Numbered from the stretch's first letter, positions 41,953 through 51,153 are shown. The stretch: DNA of 64,000 nt from CAVVSD01 sp963757125 (GCA_963757125.1 CAVWQP010000004.1:1054001-1118000); one strand, 5' to 3'. Notes: generated by a model from the sequence alone, not told the origin. Numbers and translations: made by a program.

Positions 41953-43014
41953 GGGTCGTCACCGTCATCGGCAACCGGCCCCAGTTCGTCAAGGCGGCCG
42001 CGGTCAGCCGGGCGCTGCGCGCCGAGCACGACGAGATCCTCGTGCACACCGGCCAGCACTACGACGACGAGCTGTCGACGGTGTTCGTCGACGAGCTGGG
42101 GATCCCGCGCCCGGAGCGCCAGCTCGGGCTCGGGACGGGGACGAACACGGAGCAGACCGCGCGGATGCTTGCCGCGCTCGGGCCGCTGCTGGCCGAGGAG
42201 GGCGCCGACGCGGTGCTCGTCTACGGCGACACGAACTCGACCCTCGCGGGCGGCCTCGCGGCCGCGCAGGCGCGGATCCCGGTCGCGCACGTCGAGGCGG
42301 GGATGCGGTCCTTCGACCGCCGCGATGCCGGAGGAGCTCAACCGGGTCCTCACCGACCACCTCAGCGACCTGCTGCTCGCGCCGAGCGAGACGGCCGTGG
42401 AGAACCTGCGCCGCGAGGGCGTGGCGGGCGCCGTGCGCCTGGTCGGGGACGTGATGGTCGACGTCGCGCACCTCGTCCAGCCTCGCGCGCGCGAGGACCT
42501 CGCCCCGCTGCGGGAGGCAGGCGTCGAGCCGGGTGCCTACGTCGTCGCGACGGCGCACCGCGCCGGCAACGTCGACGACCCCGCGCGCCTCGGGATGCTC
42601 GCCGCCCTGCTGCGATCGGTCCCCGGGCAGGTCGTCCTGCCGCTGCACCCGCGCACCCGGGCGCGCCTGCAGGACGCCGGGCTGCTCGACGCGCTCGCGG
42701 CCGAGGTCACGCTCACGCCGCCGCTCGGGCCGCTCGCCTTCACGTCGCTGCTCGTCCACGCCCGCGCCGTCCTCACGGACTCGGGTGGCGTGCAGAAGGA
42801 GGCCTATCTCGCCGGCGTGCCGTGCGTGACGCTGCGCGACACGACGGAGTGGGTCGAGACGGTCGACACGGGATGGAACGTCCTCGTCGACCTCGACGCC
42901 GCCGCGGCCCTGGAGGCGCTGGAGCGCGAGGTGCCCGCCGCGCGGCCCGAGCTCTACGGCGACGGCCGCGCGGGCGAGCGCGTCGTGGCCGAGCTGGCCG
43001 CGCTGGCGGCCTGA
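41949..43014 (+). CDS. wecB: UDP-GlcNAc 2-epimerase (non-hydrolysing), frameshifted near 42324
   Basis: About 354 residues from TTG overlapping the previous stop. RVVTVIGNRPQFVKAAAVSRAL, VHTGQHYDDELS, LVYGDTNSTLAGGLAA and HVEAGMRSFDR precede a one-base break. MPEELNRVLTDHLSDLLLAPSE, HRAGNVDDP and VLTDSGGVQKEAYLAGVPCVTLRDTTEW follow it. These are all WecB/MnaA hallmarks. The extra base lies in CCGCCGCG before MPEE. It makes UDP-ManNAc, the substrate of the dehydrogenase encoded convergently. The last 20 codons overlap that gene. Confidence 0.92.
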
Positions 43015-44267
43015 CCGCCGCCGATCCGCAGCACCGGCACCGCGAAGCGCGCCGGGTCGAGCACGCCGCGCCCGTCGACGATCGCGCGGGCGCCAGGGAC
43101 GTCGGGTCCGCGCAGCTCCCGGTACTCCGCGTGGTCGGCCTGCAGGATCGCGCCCGCGACGGGCCCGCCGTCCCATGGCGTGAACCCGAGCGCCGCCAGC
43201 TCCTCGTCGGAGTACATCGGATCGGCCGCGACCGGCGCGGCGCCGCGGGCCGCGAGCTCCTCGCGCAGCGCGAGCGCGCCGCTGAACGCCGTCTCCTTGA
43301 CCCCGCCGCGGTACGTGACCCCGAGGATGAGCACGCGCTCGCCCGCGACGCCGCCCAGGGCGCCCGCGAGCAGGTCGACGGCGTAGGCGGGCATCGCCGC
43401 GTTGACCTCGCGCGCCGCCGCCGGCAGTCGCGCGCCGGGATCGCCCGCGAGGTAGAAGCGGGGGTACACCGGGATGCAGTGCCCGCCGACCGCGACGCCG
43501 GGGCGGTGGATGTGGCTGAACGGCTGCGAGTTCGACGCCGCGATGACGCGGTCGACGTCGAGGCCGAGCGCGTCCGCGTGCCGGGCGAGCTCGTTGGCGA
43601 AGCCGATGTTGAGGTCGCGGTAGGTCGTCTCGGCGAGCTTCGCCAGCTCGGCCGCCTCCGCGGAGCCCATCGGCCACACATCGGCGTCGAGGAACGCCCC
43701 GTAGAGGTCGACGCCGCGCGCCTCGCCGCGCTCGCTGAGCCCGCCGACGAGCTTCGGGTACGTCGCGAGGTCGCGCAGGACGCGTCCGCTGAACACGCGC
43801 TCGGGGCTGAAGACGACCCAGAAGTCCTCCTCCGCGCGCAGTCCCGATGCGGCCTCGAGCGCCGGGGCGATGCGGGAGCGCGTCGTCCCGACCGGGACGG
43901 TCGTCTCGATCGCGACCGTCGTGCCCGCGCGCAGGCCGGCGCCGATCGCGGCGACCACCGCGTCGAGGGCGGCCCAGTCGGGCTGGGCGTCCGCGTCGAC
44001 GTACAGCGGTGGCACCGCCACGACCAGATCGGGCCCCTCGGCCACAGCGGCCGTCGTGTCGGGAGTGGCCCGCAGGCGCCCGCCCCGCACGGCCTCGCCC
44101 AGCGCCTCCTCCAGGCCCTCCTCGCCGGGGAACGGTGCCAGCCCGCGGTTGACGAGGTCGACGACGCGCGGATCGATGTCGCAGCCGGTGACCTCGTGCC
44201 CGGCGGACGCGAGCTGCGCCGCGAGCGGCAGCCCGACCTTCCCGAGCGCGACGACGACCGCATTCAT
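42954..44267 (-). CDS. wecC: UDP-N-acetyl-D-mannosamine dehydrogenase-type nucleotide sugar dehydrogenase
   Basis: 437 residues. NAD fold AVVVALGKVGLPLAAQLASAGHEVTGCDID, TTVPVGTTRSRIAP, the WVVFSPERVFSGR strand, and ELAKLAETTYRDLNIGFANELA with the active lysine. PGVAVGGHCIPVYPRFYL contains the catalytic cysteine. ILGVTYRGGVKETAFSGAL closes the family. It oxidises UDP-ManNAc to UDP-ManNAcA by two NAD steps. WecB-WecC supply an acidic amino sugar for a surface polymer. ATG overlaps the Gfo/Idh gene's stop; it overlaps the convergent wecB 3' end by 61 bp, which could reflect an indel there. Confidence 0.9.
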   Translation of the reverse strand: MNAVVVALGKVGLPLAAQLASAGHEVTGCDIDPRVVDLVNRGLAPFPGEEGLEEALGEAVRGGRLRATPDTTAAVAEGPDLVVAVPPLYVDADAQPDWAALDAVVAAIGAGLRAGTTVAIETTVPVGTTRSRIAPALEAASGLRAEEDFWVVFSPERVFSGRVLRDLATYPKLVGGLSERGEARGVDLYGAFLDADVWPMGSAEAAELAKLAETTYRDLNIGFANELARHADALGLDVDRVIAASNSQPFSHIHRPGVAVGGHCIPVYPRFYLAGDPGARLPAAAREVNAAMPAYAVDLLAGALGGVAGERVLILGVTYRGGVKETAFSGALALREELAARGAAPVAADPMYSDEELAALGFTPWDGGPVAGAILQADHAEYRELRGPDVPGARAIVDGRGVLDPARFAVPVLRIGGGQAASAASSATTRSPARPSP

Positions 44268-45274
44268 GCGACGACGCTCTCGCCGCGCCTGGCGCTGTCG
44301 AGCACGGCCTCGGCGCAGCGCACGGTCTCCAGCCCCTCCTCGAGCGTGACGACGGGCGCGTCCGGATCGCCGCCCAGGAGGTCGCAGAACGCCTCGAGCT
44401 CGGCCAGCAACGGCTCGCGGCGGGAGAGCGCGAAGCGCGTCGCGTCGCCCTCGCTCACCCCGCGCAGCGCCTGCGCGCTGGACCACTCGGAGGTCACGCT
44501 GCCGTTGCGGAACAGCGTCAGGTCCGCCGTGAGCGTGTCGGCCACGAGCATGCCCCGCTCGCCGAGGATGCGGCTCTGCCGGCGCTTCGTGGGCGTGAGC
44601 CAGTCGACGATGCAGTTGAACGGCACGTCGGAGGCGAGGCGTCCCGTCACGAGGACGAGGTCCTCGTGCTCACGGCCCATGCGATGGGCGGTCTGCGCGG
44701 CGAGGGTGCGCACGGGGGCGCCGCCGAGCCAGCGCACGAGGTCGAGGTCGTGGGTCGCGAGGTCCTTGACGACGCCCACGTCGCGCACGCGGTCGGGGAA
44801 TGGCCCGACGCGCTCCGTCGCGATGAGGATCGCCTCGCCGACCTCGTCGCGCCGCTCGCGCAACGCCAGGAGCGCGGGGTTGAAGCGCTCGACGTGCCCG
44901 ACGCCGGCGTGGACGCCGGCCTCCCGGACCGCGGCGATGATCGCCGACGCCTCCTCCGAGGTCGCCGCGAGCGGCTTCTCGACGAGGATGTGAACGCCCG
45001 CGCGCGCCAACTCGCAGGCCACCTCGAGGTGCTCCTCGGTGGGCACCGCGACGATGGCGAACTCCGGGCGGCCGCGCTCGAGCAGCTCGCCGACGGAGGC
45101 GAAGATCGCGTCACGGTCCGCCACGGCGCCGTATCGGTCGCCTCCCGGGTCCACGGCGCCCGCGAAGTCGACCCGCGGCGAGGACTGCAGCAGGCGCGCG
45201 TGATGGCGCCCGATCATGCCCAGGCCGAGGACGGCGCCGCGCAGCGGAGCGGGGACTGCGGGGGCGGCGGCCAC
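44264..45274 (-). CDS. Gfo/Idh/MocA oxidoreductase (WlbA-like)
   Basis: 336 residues. LRGAVLGLGMIGRHHARLLQ is the NAD(P) site. IVAVPTEEHLEVACELARAGVHILVEKPLAAT holds the EKP lysine of the family. GVGHVERFNPALLAL and VKDLATHDLDLVRWLGG give the histidine-aspartate catalytic pair. In context with UDP-sugar enzymes it is likely a UDP-sugar 3-dehydrogenase like WlbA/WbpB, which acts before an aminotransferase and an N-acetyltransferase. It is coupled to wecC by ATGA. Confidence 0.85.
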   Translation of the reverse strand: MAAAPAVPAPLRGAVLGLGMIGRHHARLLQSSPRVDFAGAVDPGGDRYGAVADRDAIFASVGELLERGRPEFAIVAVPTEEHLEVACELARAGVHILVEKPLAATSEEASAIIAAVREAGVHAGVGHVERFNPALLALRERRDEVGEAILIATERVGPFPDRVRDVGVVKDLATHDLDLVRWLGGAPVRTLAAQTAHRMGREHEDLVLVTGRLASDVPFNCIVDWLTPTKRRQSRILGERGMLVADTLTADLTLFRNGSVTSEWSSAQALRGVSEGDATRFALSRREPLLAELEAFCDLLGGDPDAPVVTLEEGLETVRCAEAVLDSARRGESVVA

Positions 45275-45281
45275 GGGCGGC

Positions 45282-45287
45282 TAGGGT
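45282..45287 (+). promoter_or_regulatory. -10 element of the hexapeptide acyltransferase gene
   Basis: TAGGGT, 8 nt before the ATG at 45296, with no ribosome-binding site. Confidence 0.55.
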
Positions 45288-45295
45288 ACCGCCCG

Positions 45296-45997
45296 ATGGA
45301 TCAGACCCCTCCGGGCCTCGTCGTCGCGCCGACCGCGACGGTCGGGCGCGACGTGACGTTCGGCGCCAACGTCGTGGTGCACCCCGGCGTCGTCATCGGC
45401 GACGGCTGCGTGATCCAGGACGCAGTCGTGCTCGGCAAGCCGCCCGCGCTGTCGCGGGCGTCGTCCGCGCCCCGCGGCGACCTCGAGCCGCTCGTCGTCG
45501 AGGCGGGCGCGACGATCTGCACCCAGGCGATCGTCTTCGCCGGCAGCTGGATCGGCCCCGGCGCGATCATCGGCGACCAGGCGTACGTCCGCGAGCGCAC
45601 GCGCGTCGGCGCCGACTCCGTGGTCGGCCGCGCGACGACGGTCGACAACGACGTCGTGATCGGCGAGCGCGTCCGGCTGCAGTCCAACGTCTACATCACG
45701 GCGTTCTCGGAGATCGGCGACGACGTGTTCGTCGGACCGTGCGCCATGACGACGAACGACGACACGATGGCGCGCCGCTCGCCGGACAACCCGATGGAGG
45801 GCGCTCGCCTGCGCCGCGCGTGCCGCGTGGGCGGAGGCGCGGTGATCCTCCCGGGCGTCGAGGTGGGCGAGGAGGCCTTCGTCGCCGCGGGGGCGGTCGT
45901 CACGCGCGACGTTCCCTCGCACAAGGTCGTCTGGGGCGTCCCGGCCCGGATCGTGCGCGACGTGCCCGAGGACGACCTGCTCGAACGGTGGCGATGA
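45296..45997 (+). CDS. Left-handed beta-helix acyltransferase (WlbB/WbpD-like)
   Basis: 233 residues, an almost unbroken series of hexapeptide repeats: VVAPTATVGRDVTFGANVVVHPGVVIGDGCVIQDAVVLG, VIGERVRLQSNVYITAFSEIGDDVFVGPC, GGGAVILPGVEVGEEAFVAAGAVVTRDVP. It ends with VVWGVPARIVRDV, a common C-terminus of sugar N-acetyltransferases. The family acetylates UDP-amino sugars with acetyl-CoA (WlbB/WbpD). Together with WlbA-like, WecB and WecC genes it points to a di-N-acetylated or ManNAcA-containing surface glycan. It overlaps the next gene (ATGA). Confidence 0.87.
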   Translation: MDQTPPGLVVAPTATVGRDVTFGANVVVHPGVVIGDGCVIQDAVVLGKPPALSRASSAPRGDLEPLVVEAGATICTQAIVFAGSWIGPGAIIGDQAYVRERTRVGADSVVGRATTVDNDVVIGERVRLQSNVYITAFSEIGDDVFVGPCAMTTNDDTMARRSPDNPMEGARLRRACRVGGGAVILPGVEVGEEAFVAAGAVVTRDVPSHKVVWGVPARIVRDVPEDDLLERWR

Positions 45998-46650
45998 GCG
46001 GACCCGCCCGCGTGCTGCGCTACAAGCGCGGGACCTTCGCGCTCGGGGCCGGCGCGCTCGGCCTGACGGGAGCCGTGCTGGGCGGGGAGATCGTGCGCAT
46101 CTGGCGGCGCGGGTCGACCCCGCGGCCGGGCAAGAGCGTCGGGCTCATCGACGTGGGCATCGGCGTCGCCCGCGAGACGGCGGCTGTCGCGATCGCCGGC
46201 TACGAAGGCGGCACGCGGCGCGAGCACGCGCTGCTCAACACGCTGGGCTCCTACATGATCACCGGCGGGATCGTGCGGTTCTCGACCCACGTCATCCGGC
46301 GCCGTGGGACCTGGGGGCCGTTCCGCAACCTCCACGTGGGCAACAGCCACGTGCACCACTTCGTGCCGGGGATCGTCATCGCGTTCCTCGCCGGCGGCGC
46401 CTCGATCGTGCTGCGCGACGAGCGCCTCGGCCCGCTGCTGGCGATCCCCTTCGGCTCCGGCGTGGCGCTCACGCTCGACGAGTCGGCGCTGCTGCTGCGC
46501 CTCGACGACGTCTACTGGACCGAGGAGGGCATCGTGAGCGTGCACATCATGCTCTCGCTGCTCGGCGGTCTCGCCGGGCTTGCACTGCTGCTGAAGCTGC
46601 TGCGACGCGGCGAGGAGCAGGTGCTCCAGCCGCTAGTGTCCGCGGAGTGA
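45994..46650 (+). CDS. Integral membrane protein with HxHH motif, unknown
   Basis: 218 residues. About five helices (GTFALGAGALGLTGAVLGGE, AVAIAGYEG, SYMITGGIVRFSTHVI, FVPGIVIAFLAGGASIVL, VHIMLSLLGGLAGLALLLKLL). The notable soluble piece is LHVGNSHVHHFVPGI, followed by FGSGVALTLDESALLLRLDDVYW. A cluster of His with an acidic DES motif suggests metal or haem binding, or catalysis, but no known family is recognised. It is translationally coupled to the acyltransferase and the RDD gene. Confidence 0.7.
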   Translation: MSGPARVLRYKRGTFALGAGALGLTGAVLGGEIVRIWRRGSTPRPGKSVGLIDVGIGVARETAAVAIAGYEGGTRREHALLNTLGSYMITGGIVRFSTHVIRRRGTWGPFRNLHVGNSHVHHFVPGIVIAFLAGGASIVLRDERLGPLLAIPFGSGVALTLDESALLLRLDDVYWTEEGIVSVHIMLSLLGGLAGLALLLKLLRRGEEQVLQPLVSAE

Positions 46651-47741
46651 GCGCCGAGCGCCCGCCGGGCGAGGAGGGCCCAGACCGCGACGCGGACTCG
46701 GACCCGGACGTTCCCGCCCCGCCGCCGCCCTGGCGCCGCGACCCGCCCGCCGAGTCCGACACGTCGCCCGCCGAGTCGTCCTGGCGCCCGTACCCGGAGG
46801 ACGAGGGGCCGGTCGCATCCGCTCCCGAGCCGGAGGACGCGCCGCCGCCGCCCTGGCGCACGGAGCCGGCCGTGGAGCCGGACGGCGAGGAGGCTCGAGC
46901 GCCGTGGCACCGTGACGCTCCGACGGAGCCGACCGGCGAGGAGCCGCCGCCGCCCTGGCGCCGCGACCCGCCCGCCGAGGCGGAGGATCCCACGGAGGCG
47001 CAGACCGCCTTCGGGGGCGAGCCCGCGCCCGAGGCGCACGAGGCGTTCGGCATGCCCGAGCCGGCGGTCGACCTGCCGCTCGAGCCGGAGCCGGAGCCCG
47101 AACCCGAACCGGAGCCCGAGCCGGATCCCCTCCCGCCGCCGCCCGAGCCGCGCACCGGGTCGATCGCCCCGCCCGGCTACGAGGGCGCCTCCGGTGGGAC
47201 GACGACCATCCCGCCGGGCGTCACGACCGCGCCGAGCCGCGTCGCGCCCGAGCCCGTCCCGGGGCGCCACGTGCTCGCCCCCTGGGGTCTGCGCGCCGTC
47301 GCCTACATCCTCGACGGCCTCATCGTCGGCGTCGTCACGACGCTCATCATCGTCCTCATCACGGGTGCTGCCGGGGGCGTCGGGTTCCTCGGCGGCGACA
47401 CGACCGGCTACGGCGGCCTCGTGGTGGGCTTCCTGTTCAGCACGCTCATCGCGACCGCCGTCGCGCTCCTGTACTCGCCGATCTGGATGGTCCGCACGAA
47501 CGGGCAGACGCTCGGCAAGCAGCTGATGGGCATCCGGGTGATCCGGCCCGACGGCCGGCCGATCGAGTTCCTCTACGCGCTGCTGCGCGAGGTGGTCGTG
47601 AAGACGTTCCTGTTCGCCGGGCTCGGCGGCAGCCTCACGTTCGGGCTCCTGTGGCTGCTCGACTGCCTGTGGCCGCTCTGGGACGACGAGAACCGCGCCC
47701 TGCACGACATGATCGTGAACTCGCGGGTCGTACGAGCCTAG
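46647..47741 (+). CDS. RDD-family membrane protein with long Pro-rich N-terminus
   Basis: 364 residues from GTG. The first 200 are low complexity: three copies of PPPPWRxxPxxE (about residues 26, 67 and 101) and then a PEPEPEPEPEPEPDP run. The C-terminal RDD domain starts APWGLRAVAYILDGLIVG, with the hallmark Arg-Asp pair, and has three helices ending GSLTFGLLWLLDCLWPLWDDENRALHDMIVNSRVV. RDD proteins are small membrane proteins of unclear role, possibly Na+/H+ or transport related. The Pro-rich part probably faces the cytoplasm and binds partners. Stops convergently with purA. Confidence 0.85.
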   Translation: MSAERPPGEEGPDRDADSDPDVPAPPPPWRRDPPAESDTSPAESSWRPYPEDEGPVASAPEPEDAPPPPWRTEPAVEPDGEEARAPWHRDAPTEPTGEEPPPPWRRDPPAEAEDPTEAQTAFGGEPAPEAHEAFGMPEPAVDLPLEPEPEPEPEPEPEPDPLPPPPEPRTGSIAPPGYEGASGGTTTIPPGVTTAPSRVAPEPVPGRHVLAPWGLRAVAYILDGLIVGVVTTLIIVLITGAAGGVGFLGGDTTGYGGLVVGFLFSTLIATAVALLYSPIWMVRTNGQTLGKQLMGIRVIRPDGRPIEFLYALLREVVVKTFLFAGLGGSLTFGLLWLLDCLWPLWDDENRALHDMIVNSRVVRA

Positions 47742-49048
47742 GCAGCAGCGGCGGCGGTGAGCGCCGCGCGGTCGCGCATCCAGATGACCTGGTCGCGGCC
47801 CGGACCGACGCCGACGAGGGCGATCGGCACGTTGAGGTAGTCCTCGATGAACTGCAGGTAGTCGCGCGCCGTCTGCGGGAGGTCCGCGGGGGTGCGGCAC
47901 TCGCCGATGTCCTCCTGCCAGCCAGGGAGCTCGGTGTACTCGCCGGTCGCGTGATGGAGCACCGACTGGTGGTACGGGAAGTCCTCGAACGTCGCGTCCT
48001 CGGCGCCCCGGTAGGACGTGCAGACGCGGACGGTGTCGAAGCCCGAGAGCACGTCGAGCTTGGTGATGACCAGGGCGGTGAGGCTGTTGATGCGCGCCGC
48101 GTACTTCAGCGCGACGAGGTCCAGCCAGCCGGTGCGGCGCGCGCGGCCCGTCGTGGTGCCGAACTCCCCGCCGCGCTGGCGGATCTCCTCGCCGATCTCC
48201 TCCGACAGCTCGGTCGGGAACGGGCCGGCGCCGACGCGCGTGACGTACGCCTTCGCGATCCCCCAGACCTCGTCGATGTCCTTCGGGCCGACGCCCGCGC
48301 CGACGCACGCTGCGCCCGCGACCGGGTTCGACGAGGTGACGAAGGGATACGTGCCGTGGTCGATGTCCAGCAGCGCGCCCTGCGCGCCCTCGAACAGCAC
48401 GAGCCCGTCCGCGTCGAGGCGATCCCAGACGACGCGAGCCGTGTCGGCGATGTACTGCTCGAGGCGGTGCCCGAAGATGAGGTACTCCTCGGTCATCCGC
48501 TGCAGGTCGAGCGCCGGGTCCTTCGTGTAGGGACGCAGCGCAAGCCGCTTGGGATCGAGCGCGGCCGAGATCTTCTTCTTGAGGATCTTCTCGTCGAGCA
48601 TGTCCTGGACGCGGATGCCCAGGCGCGACGCCTTGTCGGCGTAGGCCGGGCCGATGCCGCGGCGGGTCGTGCCGATCTGCAGCCGCCCGAGCTTCGTCTC
48701 GCCCGCGGTGTCCAGCAGGAGGTGGTAGGGCATGATCAGGTGCGCGTTGGCGCTCACCCGCAGCCCGCTCGTGTCGATCCCGCGCGCCTTCAGCCCGTCG
48801 ATCTCGTCGGTCAGCACCCGCGGATCGACCACGGTGCCGTTGCCGATGATGCAGATCTTGCCGGGGTAGAGGATCCCGGAGGGGATGAGGTGGAACTTCC
48901 ACGTCTCGCCCTCGCGGACGATCGTGTGGCCGGCGTTGTTGCCGCCCTGGAAGCGCACGACGGCGTCCGCGTGCTCGGCGAGCAGGTCGACGACCTTGCC
49001 CTTGCCCTCATCGCCCCACTGGGCGCCGACGATCACCATGCCCGGCAT
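47738..49048 (-). CDS. purA: Adenylosuccinate synthetase
   Basis: 436 residues. IVGAQWGDEGKGKVVDLLAEHADAVVRFQGGNNAGHTI is the universal N-terminus. IGTTRRGIGPAYADKASRLGIR and VLFEGAQGALLDIDHGTYPFVTSSN are also diagnostic. It converts IMP and aspartate with GTP to adenylosuccinate. The chosen ATG follows TACACT at 8 nt, suggesting a leaderless transcript; a second ATG three codons on is possible. It lies at the 3' side of the dnaC-like gene, with its own promoter overlapping that gene's stop region. Confidence 0.97.
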   Translation of the reverse strand: MPGMVIVGAQWGDEGKGKVVDLLAEHADAVVRFQGGNNAGHTIVREGETWKFHLIPSGILYPGKICIIGNGTVVDPRVLTDEIDGLKARGIDTSGLRVSANAHLIMPYHLLLDTAGETKLGRLQIGTTRRGIGPAYADKASRLGIRVQDMLDEKILKKKISAALDPKRLALRPYTKDPALDLQRMTEEYLIFGHRLEQYIADTARVVWDRLDADGLVLFEGAQGALLDIDHGTYPFVTSSNPVAGAACVGAGVGPKDIDEVWGIAKAYVTRVGAGPFPTELSEEIGEEIRQRGGEFGTTTGRARRTGWLDLVALKYAARINSLTALVITKLDVLSGFDTVRVCTSYRGAEDATFEDFPYHQSVLHHATGEYTELPGWQEDIGECRTPADLPQTARDYLQFIEDYLNVPIALVGVGPGRDQVIWMRDRAALTAAAAA

Positions 49049-49056
49049 CGGACGTG

Positions 49057-49062
49057 AGTGTA
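49057..49062 (-). promoter_or_regulatory. -10 element of purA, leaderless
   Basis: TACACT on the minus strand, 8 nt before the purA ATG and 5 bp downstream of the dnaC-like gene stop. No ribosome-binding site. Confidence 0.5.
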
Positions 49063-49066
49063 GGAG

Positions 49067-49777
49067 CTAGGCCGGGTGTCCGGCCCGACGAGGCGCCTGG
49101 TACGTCGCGCGGGCGTCGTCGCCGAAGAGCGGGATGAGCTCGCACATCTCCTGGAGGCGCGAGACGGTGCGCTCGCCGATCTGATCCACGAGGTCCTCGC
49201 GCTGCTCGATGTTCGTCGTGAGGATCACCGAGCGCTCCTCCTCGTAGCGGGCGTTGATGAGCGCGTAGAGCTGCTCGAGGACCCACGGGCTGCTCTGCTC
49301 GGCGCCGACGTCGTCGATGTGCAGGAGGTCGACGCCTGCGAGCCGGTCGAGCAGCTCGGTGTAGGAGTGCTGGGCGTCGTCGTCGAACGTGCGGCGCAGC
49401 TCGGCGAGCAGCCGCGGCAGCGAGTAGATCGCGACCGAGCGACCCGACTCGAGCGCCTGGCGCGAGACGATCATCGCGAGCGTCGTCTTGCCGGTGCCCA
49501 CGCCGCCGAAGATCCACAGCCCGCGACCCGAGTCCAGGTGCTCGTCGATGCGGCGGGCGAAGTCGCGCACGACGCGCGGCGCCGGCCCTGTCATGTCCGA
49601 GACGGGCGGCGTGTCGAACGACGCGAGCCGGTAGCGGCGCGGGATGACGCCGGACAGGCTGCGCGCCTTCGCGCGGGCGATCCGGCCGGCGCGGCAGCGG
49701 CAGTCACGGGCGGTGTTGGTCTCCTCGTCGATGAGGAAGCCGGTGCCTTCGCAGAGGTTGAAGGGGCAGGCGCTCAA
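49067..49777 (-). CDS. DnaC/DnaI-like helicase loader ATPase
   Basis: 236 residues from a TTG overlapping the dnaB stop (TTGA). An N-terminal zinc cluster (CPFNLCEGTGFL ... RDCRCRAGR) is followed by an AAA+ core: GLWIFGGVGTGKTTLAMIV (Walker A), DLLHIDDVGAEQSS (Walker B) and SVILTTNIEQREDL (sensor 1). Sensor 2 arginine is in IGERTVSRLQEM. This architecture matches DnaC/DnaI, which load the replicative helicase. Being translationally coupled to dnaB supports that role. IstB transposition ATPases are related, but no IS is nearby. Confidence 0.88.
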   Translation of the reverse strand: MSACPFNLCEGTGFLIDEETNTARDCRCRAGRIARAKARSLSGVIPRRYRLASFDTPPVSDMTGPAPRVVRDFARRIDEHLDSGRGLWIFGGVGTGKTTLAMIVSRQALESGRSVAIYSLPRLLAELRRTFDDDAQHSYTELLDRLAGVDLLHIDDVGAEQSSPWVLEQLYALINARYEEERSVILTTNIEQREDLVDQIGERTVSRLQEMCELIPLFGDDARATYQAPRRAGHPA

Positions 49778-51137
49778 TCGGAGTACCGGTCGCCGGCGTA
49801 GTTGAGGAACTTCGGGTACTCCTTCGCGAACGTCAGCTCGACGTCCCCGAGCGCGCCGTTTCGGTGCTTGGCGATGATGATGTCCGCGATGCCCTCCCGC
49901 TCGGACTCCTTGTCGTAGTACTCCTCGCGGTAGATGAAGGCGACGAGGTCGGCGTCCTGCTCGATCTGCCCGGACTCGCGGAGGTCGGAGAGGATCGGGC
50001 GCTTGTCGGTGCGGCTCTCGACGGCGCGCGAGAGCTGCGACAGGGCGATGACGGGGACGTTGAGCTCGCGGGCGAGGATCTTGAGCCCGCGGCTCATCTC
50101 GCCGACCTGCTGGACGCGGCTCTCGATCGTGTGGTCCGGCCGCATGAGCTGCAGGTAGTCGACGATGATCAGCCCGAGCGTGTGCTGCTGGTGCAGCCTG
50201 CGCGCCTTCGCGCGGATCTCGAGCATGCCGACGTCGGAGGAGTCGTCGATGAACAGCGGGGCGTTCGCGAGCCGCGTCGAGGCCTCGACGATCTTCGCCC
50301 AGCGATGCTCGGCGACCCGCCCCTTCCGCAGCTCCTCGCCCTTCACGCGGGCCTGGCTGGCCACGAAGCGCTGTGCGAGCTCCGTCTCGGACATCTCCAG
50401 GCTGAACAGCGCGACCGGCTTGTTGTAGTCGATGGCGGCGTTCTCGGCCATGTTGGTGACGAGGGCCGACTTCCCCATCGACGGGCGCGCGGCGATGATG
50501 ATGAGGTTGCCGGGCTGGAAGCCGCCGGTGATCTCGTCGAGGTCCTTGAAGCCCGACGGCGTGCCGGTGATCGCGGTGCCCTCGACCGACAGGCGGTGCA
50601 GCTTGTCGAGCTCGTCGTGGAGGACCTCCTCGATGGAGCGGAAGTCCTTCTGGCGATCGTCGTGCGCGACCTCGAGCATCGCCCGCTCGGCCTGCTCCAC
50701 GAGCTCGCGCGGCGCGGCCCTGCGCTCGGCGACCGACGCCTGGATCTCGTACGTCGCGTTGAGCATCCGCCGCAGCAGCGCGTGCTCGCGGACGATGCGC
50801 GCGTACTGGCGCACGTTGCCGGCGGCCGGGGACGCCGCGCGGTCAGCTCGTCGACGGTGCCCGCGGCCTCGCCGTCGCCGTCGGACTTGAGCCGCTCGGT
50901 GACGGTGAGGACGTCGATCGGCTCGCTCTCGCGGTAGAGCTTGAGCATCGCCGCGTAGATCACGCGGTGGCGCTCGCGGTAGAAGTCCTCGGGCTTCAGG
51001 CCCTCCTCGACGACGAGCGCGTACATCGCGCGCTCGGACAGGAGGATGGCGCCGAGGACCGAGGTCTCGGCCTCCATCGAGTGCGGAGGGGCGCCGCCGG
51101 CGGAGCCGTTGGCAGGGGGTGCGAAGGAGGCGCTCAC
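49774..51137 (-). CDS. dnaB: Replicative DNA helicase DnaB (frameshifted near 50836)
   Basis: About 454 residues after correcting one frame change. The N-terminal domain (PPHSMEAETSVLGAILLSERAMYALVVEEGLKPEDFY) is in one frame up to GTVDELTA. The rest (NVRQYARIVREHALLRRMLNATYEIQ onwards) is in another. The RecA core has FQPGNLIIIAARPSMGKSALV (Walker A), LIIVDYLQLMRP (Walker B) and VIALSQLSRAVESR. It ends with IAKHRNGALGDVELTF. Because dnaB is essential, the break is almost surely a sequence error (one base missing or two extra near a GGGG run). It lies downstream of rplI, the usual order. Confidence 0.93.
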
Positions 51138-51147
51138 CGGAGCGAGC

Positions 51148-51153
51148 ACCCTA
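51148..51153 (-). promoter_or_regulatory. Putative -10 element of dnaB
   Basis: TAGGGT on the minus strand, 10 nt before the dnaB GTG. The gap 51154-51307 has no other clear feature. Confidence 0.4.

Noticed and set aside
49067..49777. IstB transposition helper
   Set aside because: The ATPase is coupled to dnaB and there is no transposase or terminal inverted repeat nearby; a helicase loader fits better.
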